DNA of 64,000 bases from Piscinibacter defluvii (GTDB taxonomy: Bacteria > Pseudomonadota > Gammaproteobacteria > Burkholderiales > Burkholderiaceae_C): positions 1 through 64,000 of the forward strand of contig NZ_RCHJ01000028.1 in the NCBI RefSeq assembly GCF_004011805.1, written 5' to 3'. Below, piece by piece: positions 9,564 through 18,328 of the stretch. Numbering within the stretch: position 1 is the first letter of the stretch; each line of letters opens with the position of its first letter. Position numbers and translations under genes: made by a program. The notes under the pieces were generated by a model. The model ran no database searches. It saw only the letters and a program-made list of their open reading frames with translations, and was not told the origin of the DNA.

Positions 9564-10283
9564 TCACCGGAAGCCCTCCGCACGTGCCTTGGCGAGCACC
9601 TCGCGCCAGCGCGACAGCCGTGCCACCGGGTCGCCGGCGGAGGCGCCGGCGGTGCCCTGCCACAGGCCTTCGCTGTTGAAGCTGAACACCGGCGTCAGGT
9701 CGGGTCGGCGCGAGGCGGGGCGCACCTCCTCGATCAGGTTGTCCAGGATCAGCGGCTCGGCATCCGGCCGCGCGTAGTGGGCCAGCACCATGTGCGGCGT
9801 CTGCACGCCGCCGGGACCGCCGATCTCGGCGCGCACGTAGACCAGCCGCAGGCGCGCCGGCGGCACACCCAGCGCAAGCAGGCTGAAGTACTTGGCGATC
9901 GCGAAGTCCTCGCAGTCGCCGCGCCCCTTGTCGAGCAGCTCGACCGGGCTGGCCCAGTGGTCGGCCGTGCCCCAGGCCTGCTCGTCGTCGACGAACACGA
10001 TGCGGCGGTTGAAGAACTGGTTGATGGCCACCATCTGCTGCGCCTCGTCGAGCTCGGCGCCGGAGCGCAACTGGGCCTGCAGCGCGCGGGCCGACGCCAG
10101 CGCGCGCGGGCCGGCGCGTTGCGCCGCCTGCAGCAGCAGCGCGGCGTCCCAGGCCTGCCCGGGCAGGGCCGCGGCCAGCAGCAGCGCCGCCAGCGCGACG
10201 GCCACGGCGCGGCGCAGGGTCTGCGCGGCACCGGCGGCGGCGGAGGAACGGGCGGGACGCAAGGGGGGCGGCAGACGGATCAA
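9564..10283 (-). CDS. lapG: LapG-like periplasmic cysteine protease (BTLCP family)
   Basis: Bacterial transglutaminase-like cysteine proteinase. The triad is visible as Cys in GRGDCEDFAIAK, His in HMVLAHY and Asp in LILDNL. LapG enzymes cut LapA-type adhesins near the N terminus and release them from the cell when c-di-GMP falls; LapD holds LapG when c-di-GMP is high. A hydrophobic stretch (AVAVALAALLLAAALPGQA) looks like a signal peptide. The start is uncertain. The first in-frame ATG (10523) would add an arginine-rich tail running into the divergent promoter region. I placed the start at TTG 10283, which gives a positively charged leader; GTG 10205 is the alternative. Neither has a strong Shine-Dalgarno. 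It sits directly upstream of lapD and divergent from the TolC-type gene. Confidence 0.82.
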   Translation of the reverse strand: MIRLPPPLRPARSSAAAGAAQTLRRAVAVALAALLLAAALPGQAWDAALLLQAAQRAGPRALASARALQAQLRSGAELDEAQQMVAINQFFNRRIVFVDDEQAWGTADHWASPVELLDKGRGDCEDFAIAKYFSLLALGVPPARLRLVYVRAEIGGPGGVQTPHMVLAHYARPDAEPLILDNLIEEVRPASRRPDLTPVFSFNSEGLWQGTAGASAGDPVARLSRWREVLAKARAEGFR

Positions 10284-10540
10284 CGCCCTGTTCTCGTCCG
10301 CGAGGCGGTCAACTTGAGCGCGCCGGCGCGATGTCGCCGGGCCGCGGCGTTTCCGGTTGTTGCAATTCACGCGGCGCCGTGACACGCGACCGTGAAAAAC
10401 TGCAGATGACAAATCATCGCCGACAGTGCAGCGGTGGGGGCTCACTAAACTGCGGGCACCCGAGGTCCGCGCCCTGGTGCGCCATGGAACCGGCACCGGA
10501 CCGGCGCCAGGCCGGCACGACAAGAAATCACAGGAAGAGC
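10284..10540. promoter_or_regulatory. Divergent intergenic region between lapG and the TolC-type gene
   Basis: About 257 bases separate the two divergent genes. It is less GC-rich near 10360-10460. A TAAACT at 10446-10451 could be a -10 element for the plus-strand gene, but no convincing -35 is spaced correctly. I see no clear operator. The minus-strand promoter for lapG-lapD should also lie here. Confidence 0.35.
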
Positions 10541-11989
10541 ATGCAACTGCAGTCCCTCGTCATCAGCCTGGCCGCGGCGCTGTCGGCCTGGAGCCTGCCG
10601 GCCGCCGCCCAGGGCAGCGACCCGCTGCGCGCGGCCGCCGAGAAGGCGGTTGCGACCAACCCCGAGGTCACGGCGCGCTTCAATGCCTACCGCGCGGCGG
10701 CCGACGCAGTGGGCATCGCCCGCGGCGGCTTCTACCCGCGACTGGACCTGAACGCGAGTGCCGGCACCGAGCGTGAGCGCGACGAGCGCCTGGGCCCGGC
10801 CACCCGCAAGGTCGACCGCACGGCGGTGGGCCTGAGCCTGACGCAACTGCTGTGGGACGGCCTGGGCATCAGCCGCGACGTGGACCGCCTGACGCACGAG
10901 CGCCTGGCGCGCTACTTCGATCTGCTCGAGGCCACCGAGCAGACCGTGCTCGAGGCCACCCGCGCACAGTTCGACGTGCAGCGCTTCCGCCGCATGGTGC
11001 AGCTGGCCGAGGACAGCTACGTGCAGCATCGCTATGCGTTCGCGCAGATCCAGTCGCGCGTGAAGGCCGGTGTCGGCCGCGGTGTCGACCTGGAGCAGGC
11101 CGCGGCGCGCCTGGCGCTGGCCGAGTCCAACCTCGCCACCGAGCAGGCCAACCTGCACGACGTGACGGCGCGCTACCTGCGTGTGGTCGGCGAGGCGCCG
11201 CCGGCGCAACTGAGTGCCCCGCCGCTGCTGAAGAACGGCCTGCCGGGCAGCGCTGCCGAGGCGATGAATGCCTCGCTGGCGCGCAGCGCGGCCATCAGCG
11301 CCAGCATCGAGAGCCTGCGTGCGGTGCGTTCGGCCGGCGACGGTGCGCGTTCCGCGTACCACCCGCGTGTCGAGGCGCGCCTGCGCACCACCTCGGGCAA
11401 CAACCTCGACGGCGTCGAGGACCGCACGCGCAACAGCACGGCCGAGATCGTGCTGAACTGGAACCTGTTCAACGGCGGCAGCGACCAGGCGCGCGTGCGC
11501 CAGCAGGTCAACCTGGCCAACCAGGCCGCCGACACGCGCGACCGCGTCTGCCGCGACACGCGCCAGGTGGCCGCCATCGCCTTCAACGACACGCGCAAGC
11601 TGACCGAGCAGCTGGTCTACCTGGAGCGCAACACGCTGGCGATCGAGAAGGCGCGCGACGCCTACCGGCAGCAGTTCGACATCGGCCAGCGCAGCCTGCT
11701 GGACCTGCTGAACGCCGAGAACGAGGTCTACACCGCGCGGCGCGCCTACGCCAACGCCGAGTTCGATCTGGCGCTCGCCTACGCGCGCGCGCAGGCCGCG
11801 ATGTCGCAGCTGTCGACGCAGCTGGGCATCGCGCGCGTCGACCGCGTCGCCGAGCAGGCCGCCGGCTGGACCGCCGGCGACGACGCGCCGGCGCGCTGCC
11901 CGGCCGACGCGGTGGAGATCCGCGCCAGCGACCGGGCCGCGCTCGACGCGCGCGCCGACGCGTTGATGAAGAACGCGCCGACGCGCTGA
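10541..11989 (+). CDS. TolC-family outer-membrane channel of a type I secretion system (LapE-like)
   Basis: Outer-membrane efflux protein of 482 residues. The signal peptide is about 1-23 (LVISLAAALSAWSLPAAAQ). The mature protein shows the two-fold OEP pattern, with LYDG-like text (TQLLWDGLGISRDV) in the first half and NWNLFNGGSDQARV in the second. RSLLDLLNAENEVYTARRAY is the typical second-repeat helix. The start at 10541 has AGGAAG upstream; longer in-frame extensions would run into the promoter region. Its place beside lapG and the adhesin suggests it is the exit duct for that adhesin. The matching ATPase and membrane-fusion protein are not downstream, because the next gene (7 bases on, convergent) is lpdA. 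Confidence 0.9.
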   Translation: MQLQSLVISLAAALSAWSLPAAAQGSDPLRAAAEKAVATNPEVTARFNAYRAAADAVGIARGGFYPRLDLNASAGTERERDERLGPATRKVDRTAVGLSLTQLLWDGLGISRDVDRLTHERLARYFDLLEATEQTVLEATRAQFDVQRFRRMVQLAEDSYVQHRYAFAQIQSRVKAGVGRGVDLEQAAARLALAESNLATEQANLHDVTARYLRVVGEAPPAQLSAPPLLKNGLPGSAAEAMNASLARSAAISASIESLRAVRSAGDGARSAYHPRVEARLRTTSGNNLDGVEDRTRNSTAEIVLNWNLFNGGSDQARVRQQVNLANQAADTRDRVCRDTRQVAAIAFNDTRKLTEQLVYLERNTLAIEKARDAYRQQFDIGQRSLLDLLNAENEVYTARRAYANAEFDLALAYARAQAAMSQLSTQLGIARVDRVAEQAAGWTAGDDAPARCPADAVEIRASDRAALDARADALMKNAPTR

Positions 11990-11996
11990 GCGCCGG

Positions 11997-13757
11997 TTAC
12001 TTGCGCTGCGGTGGCAGGTCGGTGCAGCTGCCCTCGTAGACCTCCGCCGCCATGCCGATGCTCTCGCCGAGCGTCGGGTGCGGGTGGATGGTCTTGCCGA
12101 TGTCCACGCCGTCGGCGCCCATCTCGATGGCCAGCGCCACCTCGCCGATCATGTCGCCGGCATGCGTGCCGACGATGCCGCCGCCGACGATGCGGTGCGT
12201 CTCCTCGCTGAACAGCAGCTTGGTGAAGCCCTCGTCGCGGCCGTTGGCGATGGCGCGGCCCGAGGCCGTCCAGGGGAACAGGCCCTTCTTGACCTTGATG
12301 CCCTTGGCCTTGGCCTCGTCCTCGGTCAGGCCGACCCAGGCCACTTCCGGATCGGTGTAGGCCACGCTCGGGATCACGCGCGCCTCGAAGGCCGCCTTGT
12401 GACCCGCCGCGACCTCCGCGGCCACATGCGCCTCGTGCACCGCCTTGTGCGCCAGCATGGGCTGGCCGACGATGTCGCCGATCGCGAAGATGTGCGGCAC
12501 GTTGGTGCGCATCTGGATGTCCACCGGGATGAAACCGCGCTCGCCGACGATCACGCCGGCCTTCTCGGCGCCGATCTTCTTGCCGTTGGGCGTGCGGCCG
12601 ACGGCCTGCAGCACCAGGTCGTAGACACCCTCGCTCTTGGTGCCGTCCAGGCCCTCGAACATCACGCGCACGCCGTCCTTCGTGGCTTCCGCACCGACCG
12701 TCTTGGTCTTGAGCATCAGCTTGTCGAAGCGCGGGGCGTTCATCTTCTGCCAGACCTTGACGAGGTCGCGGTCGGCGCCCTGCATCAGGCCGTCGAGCAT
12801 CTCGACGACGTCGAGCTTCGCGCCGAGCGTCGAGTACACCGTGCCCATCTCCAGGCCGATGATGCCGCCGCCGATCACCAGCATCTTCTTCGGCTGCTGG
12901 CGCAGCTCGAGCGCGCCGGTGGAGGTGACGATGCGCGGGTCGTCCTTGGGCAGGAAGGGCAGCTTCACCGCCTCGGAGCCGGCCGCGATGATCGCGTTCT
13001 TGAACCGGATCGTCTGCTTCTTGCCGTCGGCCATCGTCACGGCCAGGTGGTTCGGATCGGCGAACTCGCCGGTGCCCTGCACCACCGTGACCTTGCGCAT
13101 CTTGGCCATCGCGGCCAGGCCGCCGGTGAGCTTGCCCACCACCTTGTTCTTGTGCGCGAGCAGCTTGCCGAGGTCGACCTGCGGCTTGCCGAACGTGACG
13201 CCCAGCGCCTCGAAGTGCGACACCTCGTCCATCACCGCCGCGACGTGCAGCAGCGCCTTGGACGGGATGCAGCCGACGTTCAGGCACACGCCGCCGAGCG
13301 TCGGGAAGCGCTCGACCAGCACGGTCTTCAGGCCGAGGTCGGCGGCGCGGAAGGCGGCCGAGTAGCCACCCGGGCCGGCGCCGAGCACGAGCATGTCGCA
13401 CTCGAGGTCGGCACCGCCGGCGTAGCTCGCGGCCTGCGGGGCCGGGGCGACGGGTGCCGCGGCCGGCGCCGCGGCCGCCGGGGCGGGTGCCGCCGCTGCC
13501 GGCGCCGCTACAGCCGCGCCGGCGGCCTCGAGCGAGAGGATCACCGAGCCCTCGCTGACCTTGTCGCCGATCTTGACCTTCAGCTCCTCGACGACGCCGG
13601 CCGCCGAGGACGGGATCTCCATCGAGGCCTTGTCGCTCTCGACGGTGATCAGGCTCTGCTCGGCCTTGACGGTGTCGCCCGGCTTGACCAGCACCTCGAT
13701 GATCGCGACGTCCTTGAAGTCGCCGATGTCCGGAACCTTGATGTCGATGGTCGCCAT
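11997..13757 (-). CDS. lpdA: Dihydrolipoyl dehydrogenase (E3) with N-terminal lipoyl domain
   Basis: E3 subunit of pyruvate dehydrogenase, 586 residues: it re-oxidises dihydrolipoyl groups and reduces NAD+. An N-terminal lipoyl domain (about 1-80, lysine 43 in [12 protein letters not shown]) and an Ala/Pro linker precede the flavoprotein. That part has the FAD motif [10 protein letters not shown], the redox-active pair in [13 protein letters not shown], an NAD motif [10 protein letters not shown] and a C-terminal dimer domain with HPHPTLGE. E3 with its own lipoyl domain is common in Betaproteobacteria. The ATG at 13757 has AGGGGAA upstream. It is the last gene of aceE-aceF-lpdA, 13 bases after aceF. 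Confidence 0.96.
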   Translation of the reverse strand: MATIDIKVPDIGDFKDVAIIEVLVKPGDTVKAEQSLITVESDKASMEIPSSAAGVVEELKVKIGDKVSEGSVILSLEAAGAAVAAPAAAAPAPAAAAPAAAPVAPAPQAASYAGGADLECDMLVLGAGPGGYSAAFRAADLGLKTVLVERFPTLGGVCLNVGCIPSKALLHVAAVMDEVSHFEALGVTFGKPQVDLGKLLAHKNKVVGKLTGGLAAMAKMRKVTVVQGTGEFADPNHLAVTMADGKKQTIRFKNAIIAAGSEAVKLPFLPKDDPRIVTSTGALELRQQPKKMLVIGGGIIGLEMGTVYSTLGAKLDVVEMLDGLMQGADRDLVKVWQKMNAPRFDKLMLKTKTVGAEATKDGVRVMFEGLDGTKSEGVYDLVLQAVGRTPNGKKIGAEKAGVIVGERGFIPVDIQMRTNVPHIFAIGDIVGQPMLAHKAVHEAHVAAEVAAGHKAAFEARVIPSVAYTDPEVAWVGLTEDEAKAKGIKVKKGLFPWTASGRAIANGRDEGFTKLLFSEETHRIVGGGIVGTHAGDMIGEVALAIEMGADGVDIGKTIHPHPTLGESIGMAAEVYEGSCTDLPPQRK

Positions 13758-13770
13758 CGTCGGTTCCCCT

Positions 13771-15426
13771 TTACAGCATGACCCGACGGAAATCCGTCAG
13801 GACCGAGCCGAAGTAGGCGTTGAAGCGGGCCGCGGCCGCGCCGTCGATGACGCGGTGGTCCCACGACAGCGAGAGCGGCAGGATCAGGCGCGGCACGAAC
13901 TGCTTGCCGTCCCAGCGCGGCTCGGTGCTGCTCTTGCACACGCCCATGATCGCGACCTCGGGCGCGTTGATGATCGGCGTGAAGTAGCGCCCGCCGATGC
14001 CGCCCAGCGACGAGATCGAGAAGCAGCCGCCCGACATGTCGGCCGGACCGAGCTTGCCGTCGCGCGCCTTCTTGGCCAGATCGCTCATCTCCTGGCTGAT
14101 CTGCAGCACGCCCTTCTTGTCGGCGTCCTTGATCACCGGCACCACGAGGCCGTTCGGCGTGTCCGCCGCGAAGCCGATGTGGAAGTACTTCTTCAGGATG
14201 ATCGAATCGCCGTCGATCGAGGCGTTGAACTCGGGGAACTTCTTCAGCGCCGCGACGGCCGCCTTGATCATGAAGGCGAGCATCGTGACCTTGATGCCGC
14301 TCTTCTCGTTCTCCTTGTTCAGCTGGACGCGGAAGGCCTCCAGGTCGGTGATGTCGCAGTCGTCGTGGTTGGTGACGTGCGGGATGATCACCCAGTTGCG
14401 ATGCAGGTTGGCGCCGCTGATCTTCTTGATCCGCGACATCTCCTTGCGCTCGATCTCGCCGAACTTGGTGAAGTCCACCTGCGGCCAGGGCAGCAGGCCC
14501 GGGAACGCACCGCCGCCGGCCGCTGCGGCCGGAGCCTTGGCAGCCTGGGCACGCGTCTGCACCGCACCGGCCATCACGCCCTTGACGAAGGACTGCACGT
14601 CGGCCTCGGTGATGCGGCCCTTCGGCCCGCTGCCCTTGACCTCGTCCAGCGGCACGCCCAGTTCGCGCGCCAGCTTGCGGATCGAGGGCGAGGCATGCGG
14701 CGGTGTGCCCTTGGGCGCGGTCGGCTCGTGGGCCGGCAGCGCCGCCGTGGGCGGGGTCTTGCCGGCCGGGGCCGGCACGGCCGCGCTGGCGGGCGCCGGC
14801 GCAGCAGCGGCGGCAGCGGCCGGCGCCGCCGCGGCGGGGGCACCGCCGGTGGCCTCGACGATCGCGACCAGGCTGCCCTTGCTGACCTTGTCGCCGAGCT
14901 TGACCTTGACTTCCTTCACCACGCCGGCATGCGAGGACGGGATCTCCATCGAGGCCTTGTCGCTCTCGACCGTGATCAGGCTCTGCTCGACCTTGACGGT
15001 GTCGCCCGGCTTGATGAACACCTCGATCACCGCGACCTGGTCGAAGTCGCCGATGTCGGGCACCAGCACCTCGACCGGGCCGCTCGAAGCGGCCGGTGCG
15101 GCCGCCGGGGCCTGAGCCACCGGGGCCGGTGCGGCAGCGGCAGCGGCCGGTGCCGCGGCAGCCGGCGCAGCCGCCGGCGCACCGGCGCCCTCGGCCTCGA
15201 CCAGCAGCACCAGCGAACCTTCGCTGACCTTGTCGCCCACGCCGACCTTCAGCTCCTTGACCACGCCCGCGTGCGAGGACGGGATCTCCATCGAGGCCTT
15301 GTCGCTCTCGACCGTGATCAGCGACTGCTCCGCCTTGATCGTGTCACCGGGCTTGACCAGCACCTCGATGACGGCCACGTCCTTGAAGTCCCCGATGTCG
15401 GGGACCTTCACTTCCACCACTGCCAT
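13771..15426 (-). CDS. aceF: Pyruvate dehydrogenase E2, dihydrolipoamide acetyltransferase
   Basis: Acetyl-transfer core of pyruvate dehydrogenase, 551 residues. There are two lipoyl domains (about 1-80 and 115-195), each with the lysine in [16 protein letters not shown], joined by Ala/Pro-rich linkers. A peripheral subunit-binding domain follows (about 245-280, [15 protein letters not shown]), then the catalytic acyltransferase domain with [17 protein letters not shown] near the C terminus, which holds the catalytic His and Asp. Gammaproteobacterial E2 often has three lipoyl domains; two is common in Betaproteobacteria. It starts 19 bases after the aceE stop. Confidence 0.97.
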   Translation of the reverse strand: MAVVEVKVPDIGDFKDVAVIEVLVKPGDTIKAEQSLITVESDKASMEIPSSHAGVVKELKVGVGDKVSEGSLVLLVEAEGAGAPAAAPAAAAPAAAAAAPAPVAQAPAAAPAASSGPVEVLVPDIGDFDQVAVIEVFIKPGDTVKVEQSLITVESDKASMEIPSSHAGVVKEVKVKLGDKVSKGSLVAIVEATGGAPAAAAPAAAAAAAPAPASAAVPAPAGKTPPTAALPAHEPTAPKGTPPHASPSIRKLARELGVPLDEVKGSGPKGRITEADVQSFVKGVMAGAVQTRAQAAKAPAAAAGGGAFPGLLPWPQVDFTKFGEIERKEMSRIKKISGANLHRNWVIIPHVTNHDDCDITDLEAFRVQLNKENEKSGIKVTMLAFMIKAAVAALKKFPEFNASIDGDSIILKKYFHIGFAADTPNGLVVPVIKDADKKGVLQISQEMSDLAKKARDGKLGPADMSGGCFSISSLGGIGGRYFTPIINAPEVAIMGVCKSSTEPRWDGKQFVPRLILPLSLSWDHRVIDGAAAARFNAYFGSVLTDFRRVML

Positions 15427-15445
15427 GACTTGTCTCCGTTCTTGT

Positions 15446-18157
15446 TCAGGCGTAGAGCGGGTTGATCTTCTCGGTGTTGATGCCGTACTTCTTGATCGCC
15501 TCGGCGACCTTGGCCAGCGGCACCGTGCCCTCGTCGGCCAGCGCCTTCAGCGCGGCGACGACGACGTAGTGGCGGTTCACCTCGAAGTGCTCGCGCAGCT
15601 TGCTGCGGAAATCGCTGCGGCCGAAGCCGTCGGTGCCCAGCACCTTGTAGGCGCGGCCCTTCGGGATGTAGGCGCGGATCTGCTCGGCGTAGGCCTTCAT
15701 GTAGTCGGTCGACGCGACCACCGGGCCGGCATGCGGCTCGAGCTGCTGCGCGACGAAGGGCACGCGCGGGGCCTCGGTCGGGTGCAGCAGGTTCCAGCGC
15801 TCGGCGTCCTGGCCGTCGCGGGCCAGCTCGTTGAAGCTCGGGCAGCTCCAGACGTTGGCGGCCACGCCCCAGTCGGCCTCGAGCAGTTCCTTGGCGGCCA
15901 TCGATTCGCGCAGGATGGTGCCGCTGCCCAGCAGGTTGACGACCGGCTGCTTCTTCTTGGCGCCCGCCTCCTGCAGCAGGTACATGCCCTTGATGATCTG
16001 CTCCTCGGTGCCGGGCTTCAGGCCGGGCATCGGGTAGTTCTCGTTCAGCAGCGTGAGGTAGTAGAAGACGTTGTCCTGCTTCTCCACCATGCGCTTGAGA
16101 CCGTGGTGGATGATCACGCCGACCTCGTGCGCGAAGGTCGGGTCGTAGCTGACGCAGTTCGGGATCGTGCCGGCGAGGATGTGGCTGTGGCCGTCCTCGT
16201 GCTGCAGGCCCTCGCCGTTGAGCGTCGTGCGGCCCGAGGTGCCGCCGAGCAGGAAGCCGCGCGCCTGCATGTCACCCGCGGCCCAGGCCAGGTCGCCGAT
16301 GCGCTGGAACCCGAACATCGAGTAGTAGATGTAGAAGGGCACCATGATGCGGTTGTTCGTCGAGTACGACGTCGCCGCGGCGATCCAGCTCGCCATGCCG
16401 CCCGGCTCGTTGATGCCTTCCTGCAGGATCTGGCCGGCCTTGTCCTCCTTGTAGTACATGACCTGGTCCTTGTCGACCGGGGTGTACTGCTGGCCTGCCG
16501 GGTTGTAGATGCCGATCTGGCGGAACAGGCCTTCCATGCCGAAGGTGCGCGCCTCGTCGACGAGGATGGGCACGGTGCGGGGCCCGAGCGCCTGGTCGCG
16601 CAGCAGCTGCGTCAGGAAGCGCACGTAGGCCTGCGTGGTGCTGATCTCGCGGCCCTCGGCGGTGGGCTCGAGCACGGCCTTGAAGGTGTCGAGTGCCGGC
16701 ACCGTGAACTGCTCGTCGGCCTTGGTGCGGCGCTTGGGCAGGTAGCCGCCCAGCGCCTGGCGACGCTCGTGCAGGTACTTCATCTCCGGCGTGTCGTCGG
16801 CCGGCTTGTAGAACGGGATGTCGGACAGCTTGTCGTCCGGGATGGGCACGTTGAAGCGGTCGCGGAAGGCGCGCACGTCCTCGTCGATCAGCTTCTTGGT
16901 CTGGTGCGCGGTGTTCTTGCCCTCGCCGCTCTTGCCCATGCCGAAGCCCTTGACCGTCTTGATCAGCAGCACGGTCGGCTGGCCCTGGTGGCTGTTGGCG
17001 CGGTGGAAGGCCGCGTAGACCTTCTGCGGGTCGTGGCCACCGCGCTGCAGGCGCCAGATGTCCTCGTCGCTCATCTTCGAGACCATCTCGAGCAGCTTCG
17101 GGTGGCGGCCGAAGAAGTTCTTGCGCACGAACGCACCGTCGTTGGCCTTCATGGCCTGGTAGTCGCCGTCGACGACCTCCATCATCACCTTGCGCAGGAT
17201 GCCTTCCTTGTCGCGCGCCAGCAGCGGATCCCAGTAGCTGCCCCACAGCAGCTTGATGACGTTCCAGCCCGAGCCGCGGAACTCGCTCTCGAGCTCCTGG
17301 ATGATCTTGCCGTTGCCGCGCACCGGGCCGTCCAGGCGCTGCAGGTTGCAGTTGATGACGAAGACGAGGTTGTCGAGCTTCTCGCGCGCCGCCAGGCCGA
17401 TGGCGCCGAGCGACTCGGGCTCGTCCATCTCGCCGTCGCCGCAGAACACCCAGACCTTGCGGTTGGCGGTGTCGGCGATGCCGCGTGCATGCAGGTACTT
17501 CAGGAAACGCGCCTGGTAGATCGCCATCAGCGGGCCCAGGCCCATCGAGACGGTTGGGAACTGCCAGAACTCGGGCATCAGCTTCGGGTGCGGGTAGCTG
17601 GAGATGCCCTTGCCGTCGACTTCCTGGCGGAAGTTCAGCAGCTGCTCCTCGGTCAGGCGGCCTTCCATGAAGGCTCGGGCGTAGACGCCGGGGGCGCTGT
17701 GGCCCTGGATGTAGAGCAGGTCGCCGCCGTGGCCCGGGCTCTCGGCATGCCAGAAGTGGTTGAAGCCGGTGCCGAACATCGTCGCGAGCGACGCGAAGCT
17801 GGAGATATGGCCGCCCAGGTCACCGCCGTCGGCCGGGTGCAGGCGGTTGGCCTTGACCACCATCGCCATCGCGTTCCAGCGCATGTAGGTGCGCAGGCGC
17901 TCCTCGATCTCGATGTTGCCGGGCGAGCGCTCTTCCTGGTCGGTCGGGATCGTGTTGACGTAGGCCGTGTTGGCCGAGAACGGCAGGTCGATGCCAGCCT
18001 GACGCGCATGGTCGATCAGGGCCTCGAGCAGGAAGTGGGCGCGGTCGTTGCCTTCGGCACCGATGACGGCCGACAGCGCGTCGAGCCACTCGCGGGTTTC
18101 CTGGGCATCGGCATCGTTCGCGGCAGCGCCGCCGAACGAATCGGGCAGTGCGGACAT
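15446..18157 (-). CDS. aceE: Pyruvate dehydrogenase E1, homodimeric type
   Basis: Thiamine-diphosphate-dependent E1 of 903 residues, which decarboxylates pyruvate and acetylates the E2 lipoyl arms. The TPP/Mg motif is [12 protein letters not shown] followed by [10 protein letters not shown]. Other family blocks are [37 protein letters not shown] and the C-terminal GTDGFGRSD. Length matches the family (about 890-900). The ATG at 18157 has CAGGAGA seven bases upstream, so the in-frame ATG at 18223 is rejected. It is first in the operon and depends on thiamine diphosphate, whose uptake may be served by the riboswitch-linked receptor at 51 kb. Confidence 0.97.
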   Translation of the reverse strand: MSALPDSFGGAAANDADAQETREWLDALSAVIGAEGNDRAHFLLEALIDHARQAGIDLPFSANTAYVNTIPTDQEERSPGNIEIEERLRTYMRWNAMAMVVKANRLHPADGGDLGGHISSFASLATMFGTGFNHFWHAESPGHGGDLLYIQGHSAPGVYARAFMEGRLTEEQLLNFRQEVDGKGISSYPHPKLMPEFWQFPTVSMGLGPLMAIYQARFLKYLHARGIADTANRKVWVFCGDGEMDEPESLGAIGLAAREKLDNLVFVINCNLQRLDGPVRGNGKIIQELESEFRGSGWNVIKLLWGSYWDPLLARDKEGILRKVMMEVVDGDYQAMKANDGAFVRKNFFGRHPKLLEMVSKMSDEDIWRLQRGGHDPQKVYAAFHRANSHQGQPTVLLIKTVKGFGMGKSGEGKNTAHQTKKLIDEDVRAFRDRFNVPIPDDKLSDIPFYKPADDTPEMKYLHERRQALGGYLPKRRTKADEQFTVPALDTFKAVLEPTAEGREISTTQAYVRFLTQLLRDQALGPRTVPILVDEARTFGMEGLFRQIGIYNPAGQQYTPVDKDQVMYYKEDKAGQILQEGINEPGGMASWIAAATSYSTNNRIMVPFYIYYSMFGFQRIGDLAWAAGDMQARGFLLGGTSGRTTLNGEGLQHEDGHSHILAGTIPNCVSYDPTFAHEVGVIIHHGLKRMVEKQDNVFYYLTLLNENYPMPGLKPGTEEQIIKGMYLLQEAGAKKKQPVVNLLGSGTILRESMAAKELLEADWGVAANVWSCPSFNELARDGQDAERWNLLHPTEAPRVPFVAQQLEPHAGPVVASTDYMKAYAEQIRAYIPKGRAYKVLGTDGFGRSDFRSKLREHFEVNRHYVVVAALKALADEGTVPLAKVAEAIKKYGINTEKINPLYA

Positions 18158-18220
18158 GTTGTCTCCTGGGCTGGGGTTGTTCGGGACGGGGCGGAGTGTG
18201 GCACAGCCTGCGTCAAATTT

Positions 18221-18249
18221 CAAATAGTGCTACTACGTACCACCATATG
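18221..18249. promoter_or_regulatory. Imperfect palindrome upstream of aceE, candidate operator
   Basis: The arms 18221-18233 (CAAATAGTGCTAC) and 18237-18249 (GTACCACCATATG) match at 10 of 13 positions around a TAC centre. It lies about 64 bases upstream of the aceE start, in the only AT-richer part of the aceE/sensor-kinase intergenic region. The GTGxTAC half-site could suit a dimeric repressor of the GntR group that often controls pdh operons. No regulator gene of that type is in the window, and I could not place -35/-10 boxes confidently. Confidence 0.4.
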
Positions 18250-18328
18250 AAATAAAGCCACCCCACCCGCGTGCCACCCGCGAGGGAACCGCCGGAGCCG
18301 GCCGGACGCCCACGTCGATAATCACGTC

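Noticed and set aside
10284..10523. N-terminal extension of the LapG-like protein to ATG 10523
   Set aside because: It would cover the promoter region of the divergent TolC-type gene and encodes an Arg/Ser-rich stretch ahead of a clear signal peptide.
15230..18250. Open frame of about 1,000 codons antisense to aceE
   Set aside because: Shadow of aceE; no motif, biased composition.
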